DNA of 64,000 nt from Peronospora farinosa (Eukaryota; Oomycota; Peronosporomycetes; Peronosporales; Peronosporaceae), in assembly GCA_947646735.1 (NCBI GenBank), contig CANTFK010000633.1:186001-250000 (forward strand), in the 5' to 3' direction. A model generated the notes under the pieces. It did no database searches. It was not told the DNA's origin and worked only from the letters and a program-made list of their open reading frames with translations. The position numbers and the translations under genes are program-made. Each line of letters opens with the position of its first letter. Within the stretch, counting starts at the first letter, position 1. Below are positions 10,277 through 20,877 of this stretch, one piece after another.

Positions 10277-12154
10277 TTGTCGCTCCAGGCCTACTTTACA
10301 CTCCCCGGAAGGCAGGAGGAATTGGCCTAGTGTCCGTCCCAGTTGCTATTAAAACACAGCGAGTGAAACACGCGCTTCTGGCACTTACTCGGCCGGAGGA
10401 TATGTATCTCACAGCGTGGGTGTCCTGGAACACGCATGGTGCACGTAACACGAGCATCAGCCCGCATCGACCGAGCGTAAAACACATCGTATCGCCGTCG
10501 TTCGAGCGTTATCCCGATGTGATCCATGAACTCGGCTGCACATTACGTCCAGACATCGCGCAAACGGCGGTAATCCTAGCACGAGTACAAGAACATCTAC
10601 CGAACCTTCGGTCATCATCGACCAGTTGGTGGGAGGAAAATGACTGGATTTTGCACCTCTCCGAGCCCCTTCCATGGCGGCCTCAAGGGGATGAGATTTG
10701 GCCTCAGGAGATAAACGATTTTTGGCAGACTTTTCAGTGGAGTGGTAATCCTTGGATTCTCTCACCGCAGGCGCTCGAGCTGTCCCGATCCAAATATAAC
10801 AGAATTCGTGATGTATCCCTCGAACAACTCCACATCCAGCGGACAGGCCCCCAAGATATACGTCTTCAGCGGCATTGGCACGGATGTCCATAGACCCCCG
10901 CCATTCGCATGCGAAACTTCGAGAATGGGCGATCATAATTTTACTTTCGTCGCCGCCACTAGACGTGGGAAATCCGGTAGGGTGCCCAAGCCCATTGCGG
11001 CTAAGGCAACAGCTACCATTCACGCAAGCCATCTCATGGGTGCTGATCGGGCCAGGCAAGGTTCGAGGCGTTTCACTCTCTGATGAATCTGATCGCCCTC
11101 AGAGTTGGGAGCTCACTCAATGCCACGATGGCATAACTTGGGTTTTCGACGGCGCTCCGCCGCTAGTAAAAGGGAAATCGCAGGAGCTCACCCAACAAGC
11201 GGAGAGCAAGCTCAGCCGACATGGGGTTGTCTTTTTTCCAACCCACAGATCCACCACTATCCGTGGTCCGCACCGCCTACGGTCCCCAACCATCGACTAT
11301 TCACTTTTTTGAAAAAATAAGCTTTTCAGGCGACAAAGCGCGGTCTCGCAGCACCGCTGAAGCAGGTCATCGATCGGCTAGCCACAAAGAGCCAGAATAC
11401 GCGGTGGCAATGCACAGCTTTAAATGTCACGCCGGCTCAGCTATGGGATCACGGCCATGCGGTAACGGAATACCAGTTATGGACACGATATCGACACGCT
11501 ACCGGACAGCTAAACTTTTGGTACCAAAACCGACCCCCGGACGGATCATGCACATATTTGGAATGTGTAGGCCAAAGGAAACCCAGGAGCATCTCTTTTG
11601 GGGATGTCCCCGCGCTCAGGCAATCTGGGCCCGGCTTATCAGTCATTGGGAGAGTACACCTCACCATCCTACCCACCTCCTGGATTGGCTCGAACACTGC
11701 GCAAACTGTAGCGTACCACGCATCTCGCCGCAGGTCACAGCAAAGCTGTTAGCCCGGTACCCGGAAGACATTGATCTATTCGCCACAGCCTGGAGGACGA
11801 TTTGGGAAGTCGCAGTGACCGTCATTATCACAATGCTCTGGCAACTTCGCGTGGTTAGGATTTTTAACAATGCGCTAATTCCGATACAAGCCAGTGAAAC
11901 TTTGATCTGGAATAGGATTCAGCTCCAACTGAGGGCGCTCATCAAACGTCTCCATTGCAGAGCGGCCACAGCCGTCCGTGGAGCCCAACTATCTGCATGT
12001 TACGACATATTTATATCAGAACCGAGAGGGCAGTCCGGCGTTCATAGACGTGCTGCCAGCCGTAGGCAATTCCTGGACCCTCCAGCGTTGCTAGTGTGGT
12101 TAACTACCTACCAGAGATCTTGCACTAATCAGTAAATAGACAATCTGTTCTCTC
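10277..12154 (+). mobile_element. 5'-truncated, decayed non-LTR (LINE-type) retrotransposon
   Basis: The insertion is 1.88 kb and holds only the 3' end of a LINE polyprotein. The frame at 10330-10893 opens with the conserved post-RT segment GGIGLVSVPVAIKTQRVKH. A later frame (11221-12135) carries the reverse-transcriptase zinc-binding motif with ETQEHLFWGCPRAQAIW. The reading frame shifts at least twice between 10742 and 11312, so it cannot make a full protein. The RT catalytic domain and endonuclease are absent, as expected of 5' truncation. There is no poly(A) tail; the 3' end is ...CTGTTCTCTC. The overlapping minus-strand ORFs are shadows. Confidence 0.85.
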
Positions 12155-12172
12155 TACTATTTACGTGCACCC
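12155..12172 (+). repeat. Right target-site duplication of the LINE
   Basis: Exact 18-bp copy of 10259-10276, directly after the element's 3' end. Confidence 0.85.
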
Positions 12173-12205
12173 CTGCGGCCGTGCACGACGCGCCACAAAA
12201 GCAGC

Positions 12206-12649
12206 GTGACGACGATATCGTACACGACGTGGTCCCAATTTCACACCTACATTGATTCCACCGAAGGGTTGCTGTTACTGTTATCCACGTTTTATAGTAG
12301 GAAAAACCACATCTCTACAGTAGCGAATAGGATGGTAATCGAAAGTGGCTCATATCAGCAAGCGATGCAGTGGATTACTATTGAAGTCGACTTGCTGACT
12401 TCTGCCCGTAAACCGACGTACAGGTTATGCATACCGAAAAATAATCAATTTAGTGAGCTGAATCGCCTTTTCGCAGATGTTGATGGACAAGGAAGGGCAC
12501 TGAACAAAGATTTTCATTATTTTTCGTTGTCTTACGCCGAGCTGGCGACCATCATGAGCACCATGATGTACATTTGGACCTTTTCCTTAATCATGAGCAT
12601 TAATGCGGACGAGAGCGCTCCCTACAATAGGTTTAGAGCAGCAAAGTAA
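12206..12649 (+). CDS. Hypothetical ORF, possibly not a gene
   Basis: A 147-codon ORF starting MTTISYTTWSQFHTYIDS with no recognisable domain. It lies just after the LINE insertion site and its last 17 bases overlap the carrier gene on the other strand. It may be a decayed gene that the LINE disrupted or a chance ORF. No splice partners were found. Confidence 0.25.
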   Translation: MTTISYTTWSQFHTYIDSTEGLLLLLSTFYSRKNHISTVANRMVIESGSYQQAMQWITIEVDLLTSARKPTYRLCIPKNNQFSELNRLFADVDGQGRALNKDFHYFSLSYAELATIMSTMMYIWTFSLIMSINADESAPYNRFRAAK

Positions 12650-13618
12650 GCAAATTAGCATCTACTCTAGCGTAAAAGTAATCAACCAACAACTGCAAAC
12701 GCACCCTCGTGAGCTCCGGTCCGAGACCGCGGTAGAGTGCAAGCGCGCCCTCCTCAGTGTATACGCGTTGTAACGTTGACGCGATGGTCTTTTTTGGCTC
12801 CGTGCTGATGTCTTGATCTTTCACCAGGTTTCTCGCATCTTTCTGTTTCGGCTTAGTTTGCATCAGCACCTTAGCGCGAATGTATGGGAACAGAATAATA
12901 GTCGCAATGGATCGCGCAATAGCTCCCAGCACGAAAACCTTATGCATATAATTAACACAGTGAACCATAAGACAGAGGTCAAGGTGACAAGTATCCTCGA
13001 CTCAACGCCTGCCCTTACCTCCAACGCGCCAAGTGCCTGTGACGCTTGCTTAAACTTGCGCAGATACAAGTTCTTGAGCCGCTCAAATGCCGTGTACTGG
13101 ATCGCCGGCTGTAGACACAGCACAAAGTAGGCCCCTAGTCCCTTGTAGAGTCCTCCGACACCGCTCTCCTTGATAATTGAGCGGAGGATCTGCAGAATAC
13201 TGCCAGACTCGGAGCCAGTCTGCATCCTCGTACCTACGAGCTCCATGGGCATCGTGACTGGTAGATGACACAGCTCACTCAGGTAGCCAATGCCAAGGTC
13301 TGTGAGCGTGCCAATGGGTTTTCCATCTTTAGGTGTAGCCATCTGAGCTAGCATTGTGTATGCATAAAAGTACATGAGCTTGGAAGTCGACGACTCGGCT
13401 GCTTTGTACTGGATGCCCTGGTATAATGACTTGAGAAGCGTCATATGCTTATTTTTCTTCGTGGGTGTGACATTGTTATCCTCGGGAAGCAGCGAAGCTC
13501 CCGACTGAATGCGCGTCTTGAGTGTATCCAGAGGGTGCAAAATGCTCGTCGATAGGAAACCACCGACACCCGCTGCTGTAGCCGCTGCCATCATTTCCAT
13601 TGGTTTACTGAGCGCCAT
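12633..13618 (-). CDS. Mitochondrial carrier family protein, peroxisomal adenine-nucleotide/CoA type (PMP34-like)
   Basis: SLC25-type carrier of 301 residues in two exons, 13019-13618 and 12633-12938, joined in phase 0 (donor GTAAGG, acceptor ATAAG). Three repeats are visible: HPLDTLKTRIQSG at ~27-39, a degenerate LPVTMPMELVGTRMQTG, and FPYIRAKVLMQ in the third. The segment GLYKGLGAYFVLCLQPAIQY followed by TAFERLKNLYL is characteristic of the PMP34/PXN peroxisomal branch, which exchanges ATP, CoA or NAD across the peroxisomal membrane. The membership in the family is firm; the substrate is inferred. Repeat 2 lacks the usual Asp/Lys of the PxD/ExxK signature. The stop lies 17 bases inside the convergent hypothetical ORF. 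Confidence 0.85.
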
Positions 13619-14044
13619 GTTAAAGAGTATCTAGACGGATTTCTTCGAATGGGTTCTAATAAGGGGTTAACCAATCAAATGCAGTTTAGACGTGGAATGT
13701 GATAATAGCTTCATGTAATATATTATAAGCCAAGGCAAACTGAAAAGCTCCATAGCAAGATGAGACAGAAAGTGGCTAATAAGAGTTGCTCTCTTTAAAG
13801 TTTTGCTATCGCAGTCATAAAGTGCGCGGCCGATTCTCGAAAAGGAGGAACGTTGTATAAAAAACATTGCGCTACACGGCGTACAAACCGAAAAAAACGA
13901 TTTTCTATTGACTAAGGATTAGCTTTCCAATCTCTTCGACACCGAGTGTTTTTATGCAACTGGTATTGATGATATTCCGCCTAATCATCGCCTCACATTC
14001 GCTTATTTGATCCCGATTACACAAAGGTCCAGACTTTAGATCCA
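13619..14044. other. Divergent intergenic region, nothing recognised
   Basis: About 425 bases between the carrier and the first ceramidase. It probably holds both promoters. No repeat or RNA gene is recognised. Confidence 0.4.
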
Positions 14045-14941
14045 ATGGAACGCGCCAGTATCCGTGCAGTAAATACGTCCACACCTATAGGCTACTGGGG
14101 GCCCCCTACCTCCACCATCGACTGGTGTGAGCTTAATTACGAGTACTCCTACTATATCGCCGAGTTCTGGAACACCATTAGCAACTTGCTCTTTGTTATA
14201 TTAGGATTCTATGGCCTCTATCGCAGTATCAAGATGGGTTTCGAGCCTCGCTTCCACCTGCAGTATATTGGTGTAATGGTCACAGGCTTCGGGTCTGCCA
14301 TGTTCCATGGTACACTGCAGCACGTGTACCAGCAATGTGACGAGACGCCCATGGTCTGGTCGGTCTTAGCGTGGATCTACATCGTATACAACAACGAGAT
14401 CGAGCAGATTCCTGTCAAGAATGCTAGCAACTATGTAATCGCATTCTTGACGACAATTGGCGTCATCTTTACGGTAATGCACGCTATCTATCGGTTCACG
14501 ACGGCCTTCCAGCTCTTCTTTGCCGTCCTCGCTGTTCTCGCATGCGCTCGTCTATGCATGCACTACACTGAGGTGAAGGACCCGAGAGCTCGTGCTGTCG
14601 CGAGGTCCTACGTGATATCGTGTCTCTTTGGCCTTGTGTTCTGGGTCATCGACTACCATTACTGTCATACTGTTCGCGGCCTACCTATAAACCCCCAGGG
14701 TCATGCCTGGTACGGTATTTGTGTCAGTTGCTGCTGTATATACAGCTGCTAACGTGTTATCGTCGTTATTTCTTGCAGGTGGCATATTTTCATGGGAGTT
14801 TCGTCGTACTACGGCCCGATCTTTATGCTGTATGTGCGATTGGAACAGCTTCAGAAGAAGGCCCGCATCTGCGACGCGTGCTTTTGTATTCAGACCATTA
14901 CCGTGGAGGATAACGGAGCCATGAAGTCGAAACTGTTGTAA
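14045..14941 (+). CDS. Alkaline ceramidase, copy 1
   Basis: Seven-membrane-segment hydrolase that cleaves ceramide to sphingosine and fatty acid in ER/Golgi membranes. Two exons, 14045-14709 and 14779-14941 (275 residues), with donor GTACGG and acceptor TTGCAG in phase 2. Family hallmarks: PIGYWGPPTSTIDWCE near the N-terminus, EFWNTISNLLF, the zinc/catalytic histidines in AMFHGTLQHVYQQCDE, and the C-terminal DYHYCH and GHAWWHIFMG motifs, which only appear once the intron is removed. Exon 2 ends in a Cys-containing cytosolic tail (RICDACFCIQT). It is followed 287 bases later by a second copy in the same orientation. The call is firm. Confidence 0.92.
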
Positions 14942-15227
14942 ATACCGTACTGCGACATGGTTGTAAACACCTTCGAATGGTGTTGGTGCGCCAGTGGCTG
15001 TCGTCCTATAAGCGTTTAAACGTAATACTCTCAAAAGTATACAAGAGTATAAATTACAGCGTAAAATATGGTCAAAATTACGCTGGCGTTTTTTTGTGTT
15101 TCGGACTACGCAATCAACCACCTCTTACTGTACAATCATAAATTTCCATATTACTCAAAAACGTCAAGTTCTTCAATTTAAGAAAAGTCAAAATTCTAAT
15201 GTTGAAGTTTAGAATTTTCTCATCGAC

Positions 15228-16189
15228 GTGACAATGTCGATTCTGCTGTCAGTTCTGTTCCTTCTCAATACTTTTTCCACCACGATGGCCTCTATCGATC
15301 GCATAAGTATGCGTGTAGCAAACATGTCGACACCTATAGGCTACTGGGGGCCCCCTACCTCCACCATCGACTGGTGTGAGCTTAATTACGAGTACTCCTA
15401 CTATATCGCCGAGTTCTGGAACACCATTAGCAACTTGCTCTTTGTTATATTAGGATTCTATGGCCTCTATCGCAGTATCAAGATGGGTTTCGAGCCTCGC
15501 TTCCACTTGCAGTATATTGGTGTAATGGTCACAGGCTTCGGGTCTGCCATGTTCCATGGTACACTGCAGCACGTGTACCAGCAATGTGACGAAACGCCCA
15601 TGGTCTGGTCAATCTTAGCGTGGATCTACATCGTATACAACAACGAGATCGAGCAGATTCCTGTCAAGAATGTTAGCAACTATGTGATCGCATTCTTGAC
15701 GACAATTGGCGTCATTTTTACGGTAATGCACGCTTTCTATCGGTTCACGACGGTCTTCCAAGTCTTCTTTGGCATCTTGGCTTTCCTTGGAGCCGGACGA
15801 CTCTGCATGCACTACACTGAGGTGAAAGATCCGAGAGCTCGTGCTGTTGCGAGGTCCTACGTAACGTCGACTCTCATTGGCTTCGCGTTCTGGCTCATCG
15901 ACTATCACTACTGTCATACTTTTCGCGGCCTACCTATAAACCCGCAAGGCCATGCCTGGTAAGATTTGAAGAGGACTCATGCTACTGAGTATATATCTAA
16001 TTTGTGTGTGTATGAAGGTGGCATATTTTTATGGGAATTTCGTCGTACTACGGCCCGATCTTTATGCAGTATGTGCGAATGGAACAGCTCAAGAAGAAGG
16101 TTCGTATTCACGATACGTGTATTGGTATTCAGACTATTATCGTGGATGACAATGGCTTGGATTACCCAAAGAATATCAAGCAGCTTTAA
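15228..16189 (+). CDS. Alkaline ceramidase, copy 2 (tandem paralogue with extra hydrophobic N-terminus)
   Basis: Same enzyme family and exon plan as copy 1: exons 15228-15958 and 16018-16189, donor GTAAGA, acceptor TGAAG, 300 residues. The zinc/catalytic motifs are intact (MFHGTLQH, DYHYCH, GHAWWHIFMG). It starts with an added leader, MTMSILLSVLFLLNTFST, that copy 1 lacks; this could act as a signal peptide or an extra membrane segment. From the shared PIGYWGPPTSTIDWCE onward the first ~370 coding bases are almost identical to copy 1, but the region around residue 180 onward and the introns differ clearly. The acceptor AAG is less usual than CAG/TAG but keeps the frame. Confidence 0.9.
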
Positions 16190-16308
16190 CGATCAGACAC
16201 AAATAGTGCCACTCTATTATATCGGGCAAAAAAACTGAGCGTTTAGTACTGAAATAAGTACGTAACGTTCGTTTAATTCAATATAAAAAAGATCCCATTT
16301 TTTATACC

Positions 16309-18512
16309 ATGTCACAGATTGTTTTCATAGTCACGTCAATGGAGCTCGCATCGGCCTTGCTACAGCTCGTTAATGACGCTACGGACGCACGTGTCTCGAA
16401 TTTGAGCGAGAAAGAACTCATTGATCGATTAAAGAACGTTAAGAAGCAATTGCAATGCCCAGAAAGCTTGACAATCCCCCGAGAATCCATCGCAATTGGC
16501 GTCTGTCACGTCACTAGTCAAGTTGTGGGATTTCTTGTCCAATATCGACCCGTTTTAGCACAAACAGCGAGTCTCAAGTGGCAGAAACGCGTCTTTATCT
16601 TAGAAACAGCAGTGGCAAGTGCATTTACGGTCATTGGAAGCTTTGAAGACACTGAATTGGCGCTGAAACATGAAGATAGTAGAGACTTTTGCAGCATTTA
16701 CAGGAGGCTACTGCATCGGCTCTGGAAGGCTTCGCAGTTACTAGAACAGGCAGTCAATGTAGTGGCTGTTATGATTAAATTGTGTGTACTGTTAGCAATT
16801 TGCTGGCTGTCGTACGACCGAGTGGGGAAACTAGTGGAGACTGAAAAGCTGCTTAAATTGTGTAGCGATTTCTGCTTGGAGCACGAGTCGTTGCAGGATC
16901 AGATCAAGTGGCCACAATTTCTACTTGGAATAGTGAATTTGGTGGAGAAACAGGATTGTAGTGAGGCCTTACGATGTTTTCAAAACGTTGTGGAGAGATG
17001 TGGCGGCTTAGCAGAAGAAGACGGCGTTCTTTTCTATTGGTACGCGGTGGCGTTGATCCACAATAATCGTATAGCTGATGCTGTAACTGCGCTTGATACG
17101 TGCATTCGAGCAAACTATGAACCTTTTTCTTGTCTGTCGCTCCAGGCATTGGTGAGTTTGCAAGCTCAGGACTATTATACAGGTGCGGAGCAAATGCAAC
17201 GTGCATTGAAAATTGACTACACACATTCGAGGTCGCTGTTCAACTACGCGCTTTTAATGGAACGTATGGGCAACTTTGAGGCGCAGCAGCAACTACTAAA
17301 GTATGTTTTGGATCCTCATAGAGGTGTAGGCGGTCCTTCTGAAGATAGCAAGCGCAAGCAGACTGGTGATGTCATCGATCCCTCTAGCGTAACAGCATCA
17401 CTTTTTGAGGATGCTAGACTGGCACCTTTGTTTCCATCTCGGCTGACAAGTGTAGACATATCGATAGCGCACTTTCATCTGGGTTTAGCGACCATGGAAA
17501 ATGGTAACTGAATGACTTTACAATGCACAAATAATTACGAGGATTGAACTAACTTGGTGGCGTACAGGCAATTGGTTGGAGTCAAAGAAATATTTTGAAA
17601 AGTTTCTTGGTTTCGGGGAGCTCAACCAATCTGTGTGTATTGTTCTGGAGGCCGCTCGGGACTATATCTACGTGCTGCTTCAGGTATGACCCGATTTGGT
17701 TTGCTGAAGCGTTTACACGAGACTAATTTTGCTCTGCGATTTCGCCCAAGTAGTGCAAACTACCGTCGTTGGCGCTTAGAAAATGCGAGCAGTATTTGCT
17801 GGAACACGAGAATAGCAATTTAATGAAGCCAGACAATGTTGAAGCGGCTTCGCTTCTTCTCCATCTATACAAAGCTGATGCTTTGCTTTGCTTGGAACGC
17901 GTCGACGAATGCTATGAGTACCTGAAGCAGATTGTTCAACCGAAGATCCAAAGTGTAATGCGACGGCCAAGTGCTGCTGCTCAAAATACTGACTCAATCT
18001 CTGGAGAAATTGCAACATGTCACTCGCAATTACTGAACAACTTAGCTGTTGTTATAACATGCTGCTCTGGTGTCGACGCTGGTCTTTCAGTCCTTAACAA
18101 TGGGCTGGAACTATATCCTGATTGCCTCGCTATCAAGTTCAACCTTGTTCTGTTGCTTTGGAGAAAGGGTGACAAAGCCACTGCATGCTCTATTTGGGTC
18201 AAAGCTCGAGACTGGGATCTTCAACAAAAGCCTGGCGAGGAAGGTGAAGGAATTCCACTACATCATGCGGCTATGTACCTGAATGCTACAACGTCAGCTA
18301 GTCAATCTCAAGCGTCATCCATTTCGGAGCACGTACAAGGTAAAATTGATGGAGTTGGTGGTGTATCTGCGCAACAACTCTTGTATTTGGATGCGCTGAT
18401 TTTGAATCATTGGCGTAAAACTCGGAAATCACAACTTGCTGGTTCACTCCAGTGTGTAGAGTTTCTCGAGAGTCGAGGTATCACAGATATTAGTCGGCAC
18501 AAAGAATGCTAA
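16309..18512 (+). CDS. TPR-repeat protein, function not recognised
   Basis: Three exons are inferred: 16309-17503, 17568-17683 and 17754-18512 (689 residues), all phase-consistent (1, then 0). The central half contains tandem ~34-residue helical pairs typical of TPR scaffolds, e.g. QFLLGIVNLVEKQDCSEALR, FYWYAVALIHNNRIADAVTA and ALVSLQAQDYYTGAEQMQRA, and more after the introns (LLNNLAVVITCCSGVDAGLS, IKFNLVLLLWRKGDKATACS). The N-terminal ~150 residues are helical without repeats. TPR proteins of this size serve as scaffolds in trafficking or DNA-repair complexes, but nothing here decides between them. A downstream ATG at residue 11 is an alternative start. Confidence 0.75.
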
Positions 18513-19009
18513 AGTGAAGCTTTGTTACCACGAGCTGCTTCGACAGAAGTTTGAAATCTACATTCTTCGTTGGCGGTTGGAATCAACACGTTGCTGCAAG
18601 CATCCGAAGTTCTAAGCGACTCAAGAATACCAGGCATAGGTTTGCTTATTTTGCGCCCAGTGGCGCTGGACTAACCAAATATAATACCGAGCGACCAAGA
18701 ATACGTGAAGGAAGCTACGGTCCATGCGTATCATAGTCACTTGATAAGATATGTCTGAGAAAGTTTAATCGTATGCTTACCACTCGGGTAAATGGTTACG
18801 CCATCGTCATGAAAGTCGTCATCATGTCAGTTCGCCAAGCGAGTAGATAGTGGGATTCACGGTCACATGCTTTATTTGACATCAAGAAATGGTATAAACC
18901 AACCTCAGCACGTTGTCGTAGTCGTCTATTTTCGCAAATATTCGCAATAGATTGTCATTGCGAGTCATATGTGCACAGTCTCCACTTTAACGTAACTAGA
19001 TAGTCTTTA
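18513..19009. other. Intergenic 3' flank of TPR gene
   Basis: About 500 bases with no recognised gene. A 61-codon ORF at 18551 shows no domain. It ends at the solo LTR. Confidence 0.4.
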
Positions 19010-19014
19010 GCAAC

Positions 19015-19475
19015 TGTAATGGGGCACCCTCCGACTATACTGATTACAGTATAGTCTACTTTCACTGATTACAGTGAAAGCAGGTGCCTCAATTTACCTC
19101 TCTTACACAAGAGGCAGAGGAAGCTTTACTTCTAAAAAACGCTTAGAAGTAGAGGAAAAAAAACTGTATTTAATATAGTTAACTATCTTAATAAAACTAA
19201 TCTGTTATAACCTATGTTAACTATATTAAACTACAACTATGTATGTTGACGACTTGCCCTCCACTCATTGCGCGCGTCCATCGGTCATTGGTCAGCGCGT
19301 TGGTTGATATGATGGCCCATATCAACCAATGAGAGGGCATCTCCAACTTCGAGGAGATCTAGGAACAATATTATTAGAAAAGGTAATATTGTCAAAATAT
19401 TATTAGTTATAATAATATTTTATTGACACTTCATATAAGTGTCAATATTATGTAACGGGCTCACCCCGTTACAGC
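19015..19475 (-). mobile_element. Solo Gypsy LTR (family 1) with 5-bp TSD
   Basis: A 461-bp LTR. In the element's sense (minus strand) it runs TGTAACGGGG...CCCCATTACA. GCAAC is found directly on both sides (19010-19014 and 19476-19480), the 5-bp duplication expected of integrase, and no polypurine tract or primer-binding site adjoins it. This indicates a solo LTR left by LTR-LTR recombination. It is homologous to, but diverged from, the LTRs at 25455 and 30222. It contains several perfect hairpins, e.g. 19033-19056 and 19059-19080. Confidence 0.8.
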
Positions 19476-19480
19476 AACCA

Positions 19481-20043
19481 CATCTGCTTCATTATCTTTG
19501 TCAGACGCAAACTGGCGTCGGATATGGCTCTACTTTTGAGAATGGTCATTATCGATATGGGATCGTCATGGCGTCAAAGTGACCAACAGTTTTTGTTCTG
19601 GTTAGTGTGCTCAACTAATTTGATTGCATGTTTTGTTAATGAACTACTGTTCCTCGTACGAGCCCAATCGAACACGACACAATTGGTGCGATCTCGTATT
19701 TCCTTCTAACGTCTTGCAATGTATGATGTACTTAGTACAGCGATATCGATTATCGAATCCTAATCGATAGGATACGGTATTACCGAATACCGTATCTTAA
19801 CAAAATAGCGCTCATACTTAATACCTCTCGAAAGAAAAGTATCTAGAATGCATTACATGCAATATAGAAATTTTAACCGTACTTTCGGAATGATGTTCCA
19901 ACCGTCGTGTAACCCCGTTATACTCTCCCCACCAGACTGACGTTCCCAATAGAATGTCATTCGACGCCTTTCTCTTTTGAGGTAGTGCTTTAGCGAACGT
20001 TAAACCTTACGGTTGTTACGGCACACATGATGCCTCCTGGCAA
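19481..20043. other. Retrotransposon-derived non-coding sequence with hairpins
   Basis: No gene. It includes a perfect 11-bp hairpin around 19771-19796 (GATACGGTATT, loop ACCG, complement) and, nearby, ATCGAT-rich palindromes and a TGTAACCCCGTTATA sequence near 19909 resembling LTR ends. It may be part of another LTR or UTR, but no boundary can be fixed. Confidence 0.35.
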
Positions 20044-20877
20044 TGAGTCCACAGACTCTACGAGATCTCATTGAATGAGACCTTGACAAAGCGGTTGATT
20101 ACGAAAGAGAAACCTTCTTCGTGGGACCCGATGGGTCTTCTTTAACTACACTAGAGTGTGAAGATGACACTAGTCATGCGCCGAATCCGTTCCCTGAACG
20201 TGGTGCTGCAGATGCGCTAACAACGTTACGTGACAAACCTGACGTATCATCAACAGCGACGGTTACCAACCCACTCGACGAACGACAGCAGTAGACCATT
20301 GATCAAGAGGAAGGCGCAAAGCGCCGGACAAAGAATATGGCTAGACTTCAGAGCCACCGGCAGTAAAAGTTCAAGCCACCCTTCGTGTAATGGCGCCTCA
20401 AGAAGGTATCCGACTAGTCCTTATCAGGCTGGGCCTTTGGGCCTAAACCACTTCCCCTGAGGATGTCGCTACGCGAACGGCTCTTGACAGCATTTTTTAG
20501 AACCCCACGCCACCCGCAAAGCCAATACTTGTCGCGCCTCACGTGGTGCATCAGTCTCTCCCGTAAACGGTGTTCCCATCATTATAGTCGTGGGAGAAAC
20601 CGATAAGAAGGAAGATACGGCTTTTAGCATCTGTGAACAATATGCGCGACGCTTTAGCAACATGTGGGCTCTACGAGTAAATGCCGACGTGGAAGATGCT
20701 CGTCTCAAACGAAAAATGCGTTACGATCACGCTAAGCTGAAGTCCCAAGGCAAGTTGAAGTCACATCAAACGCAATATGCGTCTGCTACGCAGCACTCCA
20801 GTGTTTCGGGTACACCTGTAACCGCGAGTTTACGACAGCCGAGGCCGCTAACTCGCCTACCCCATTACTACTGGTGA
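20044..20877 (+). pseudogene. Gag-like or antisense ORF fragment of a retroelement, broken by stops
   Basis: The plus-strand frame reads MSPQTLRDLIE, a stop, then DYEREETFFVGPDGSSL and a long acidic/Ser-rich stretch with further stops. A second frame (20590-20877) has AFSICEQYARRFSNMWAL and a basic DARLKRKMRYDHAKLK segment. Composition and opening look like a retrotransposon Gag, though I cannot name the family. It runs head-on into the minus-strand chromodomain pol fragment that ends near 20868. Confidence 0.45.

Noticed and set aside
10457..11059. 200-codon minus-strand ORF
   Set aside because: Antisense to the LINE fragment, no domain; the plus strand carries the recognisable RT-end motifs.
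19015..20043. 3' LTR of the chromodomain element at 20868-22516
   Set aside because: First thought, but GCAAC flanks the LTR on both sides and no polypurine tract adjoins it, so it is better read as an independent solo LTR.
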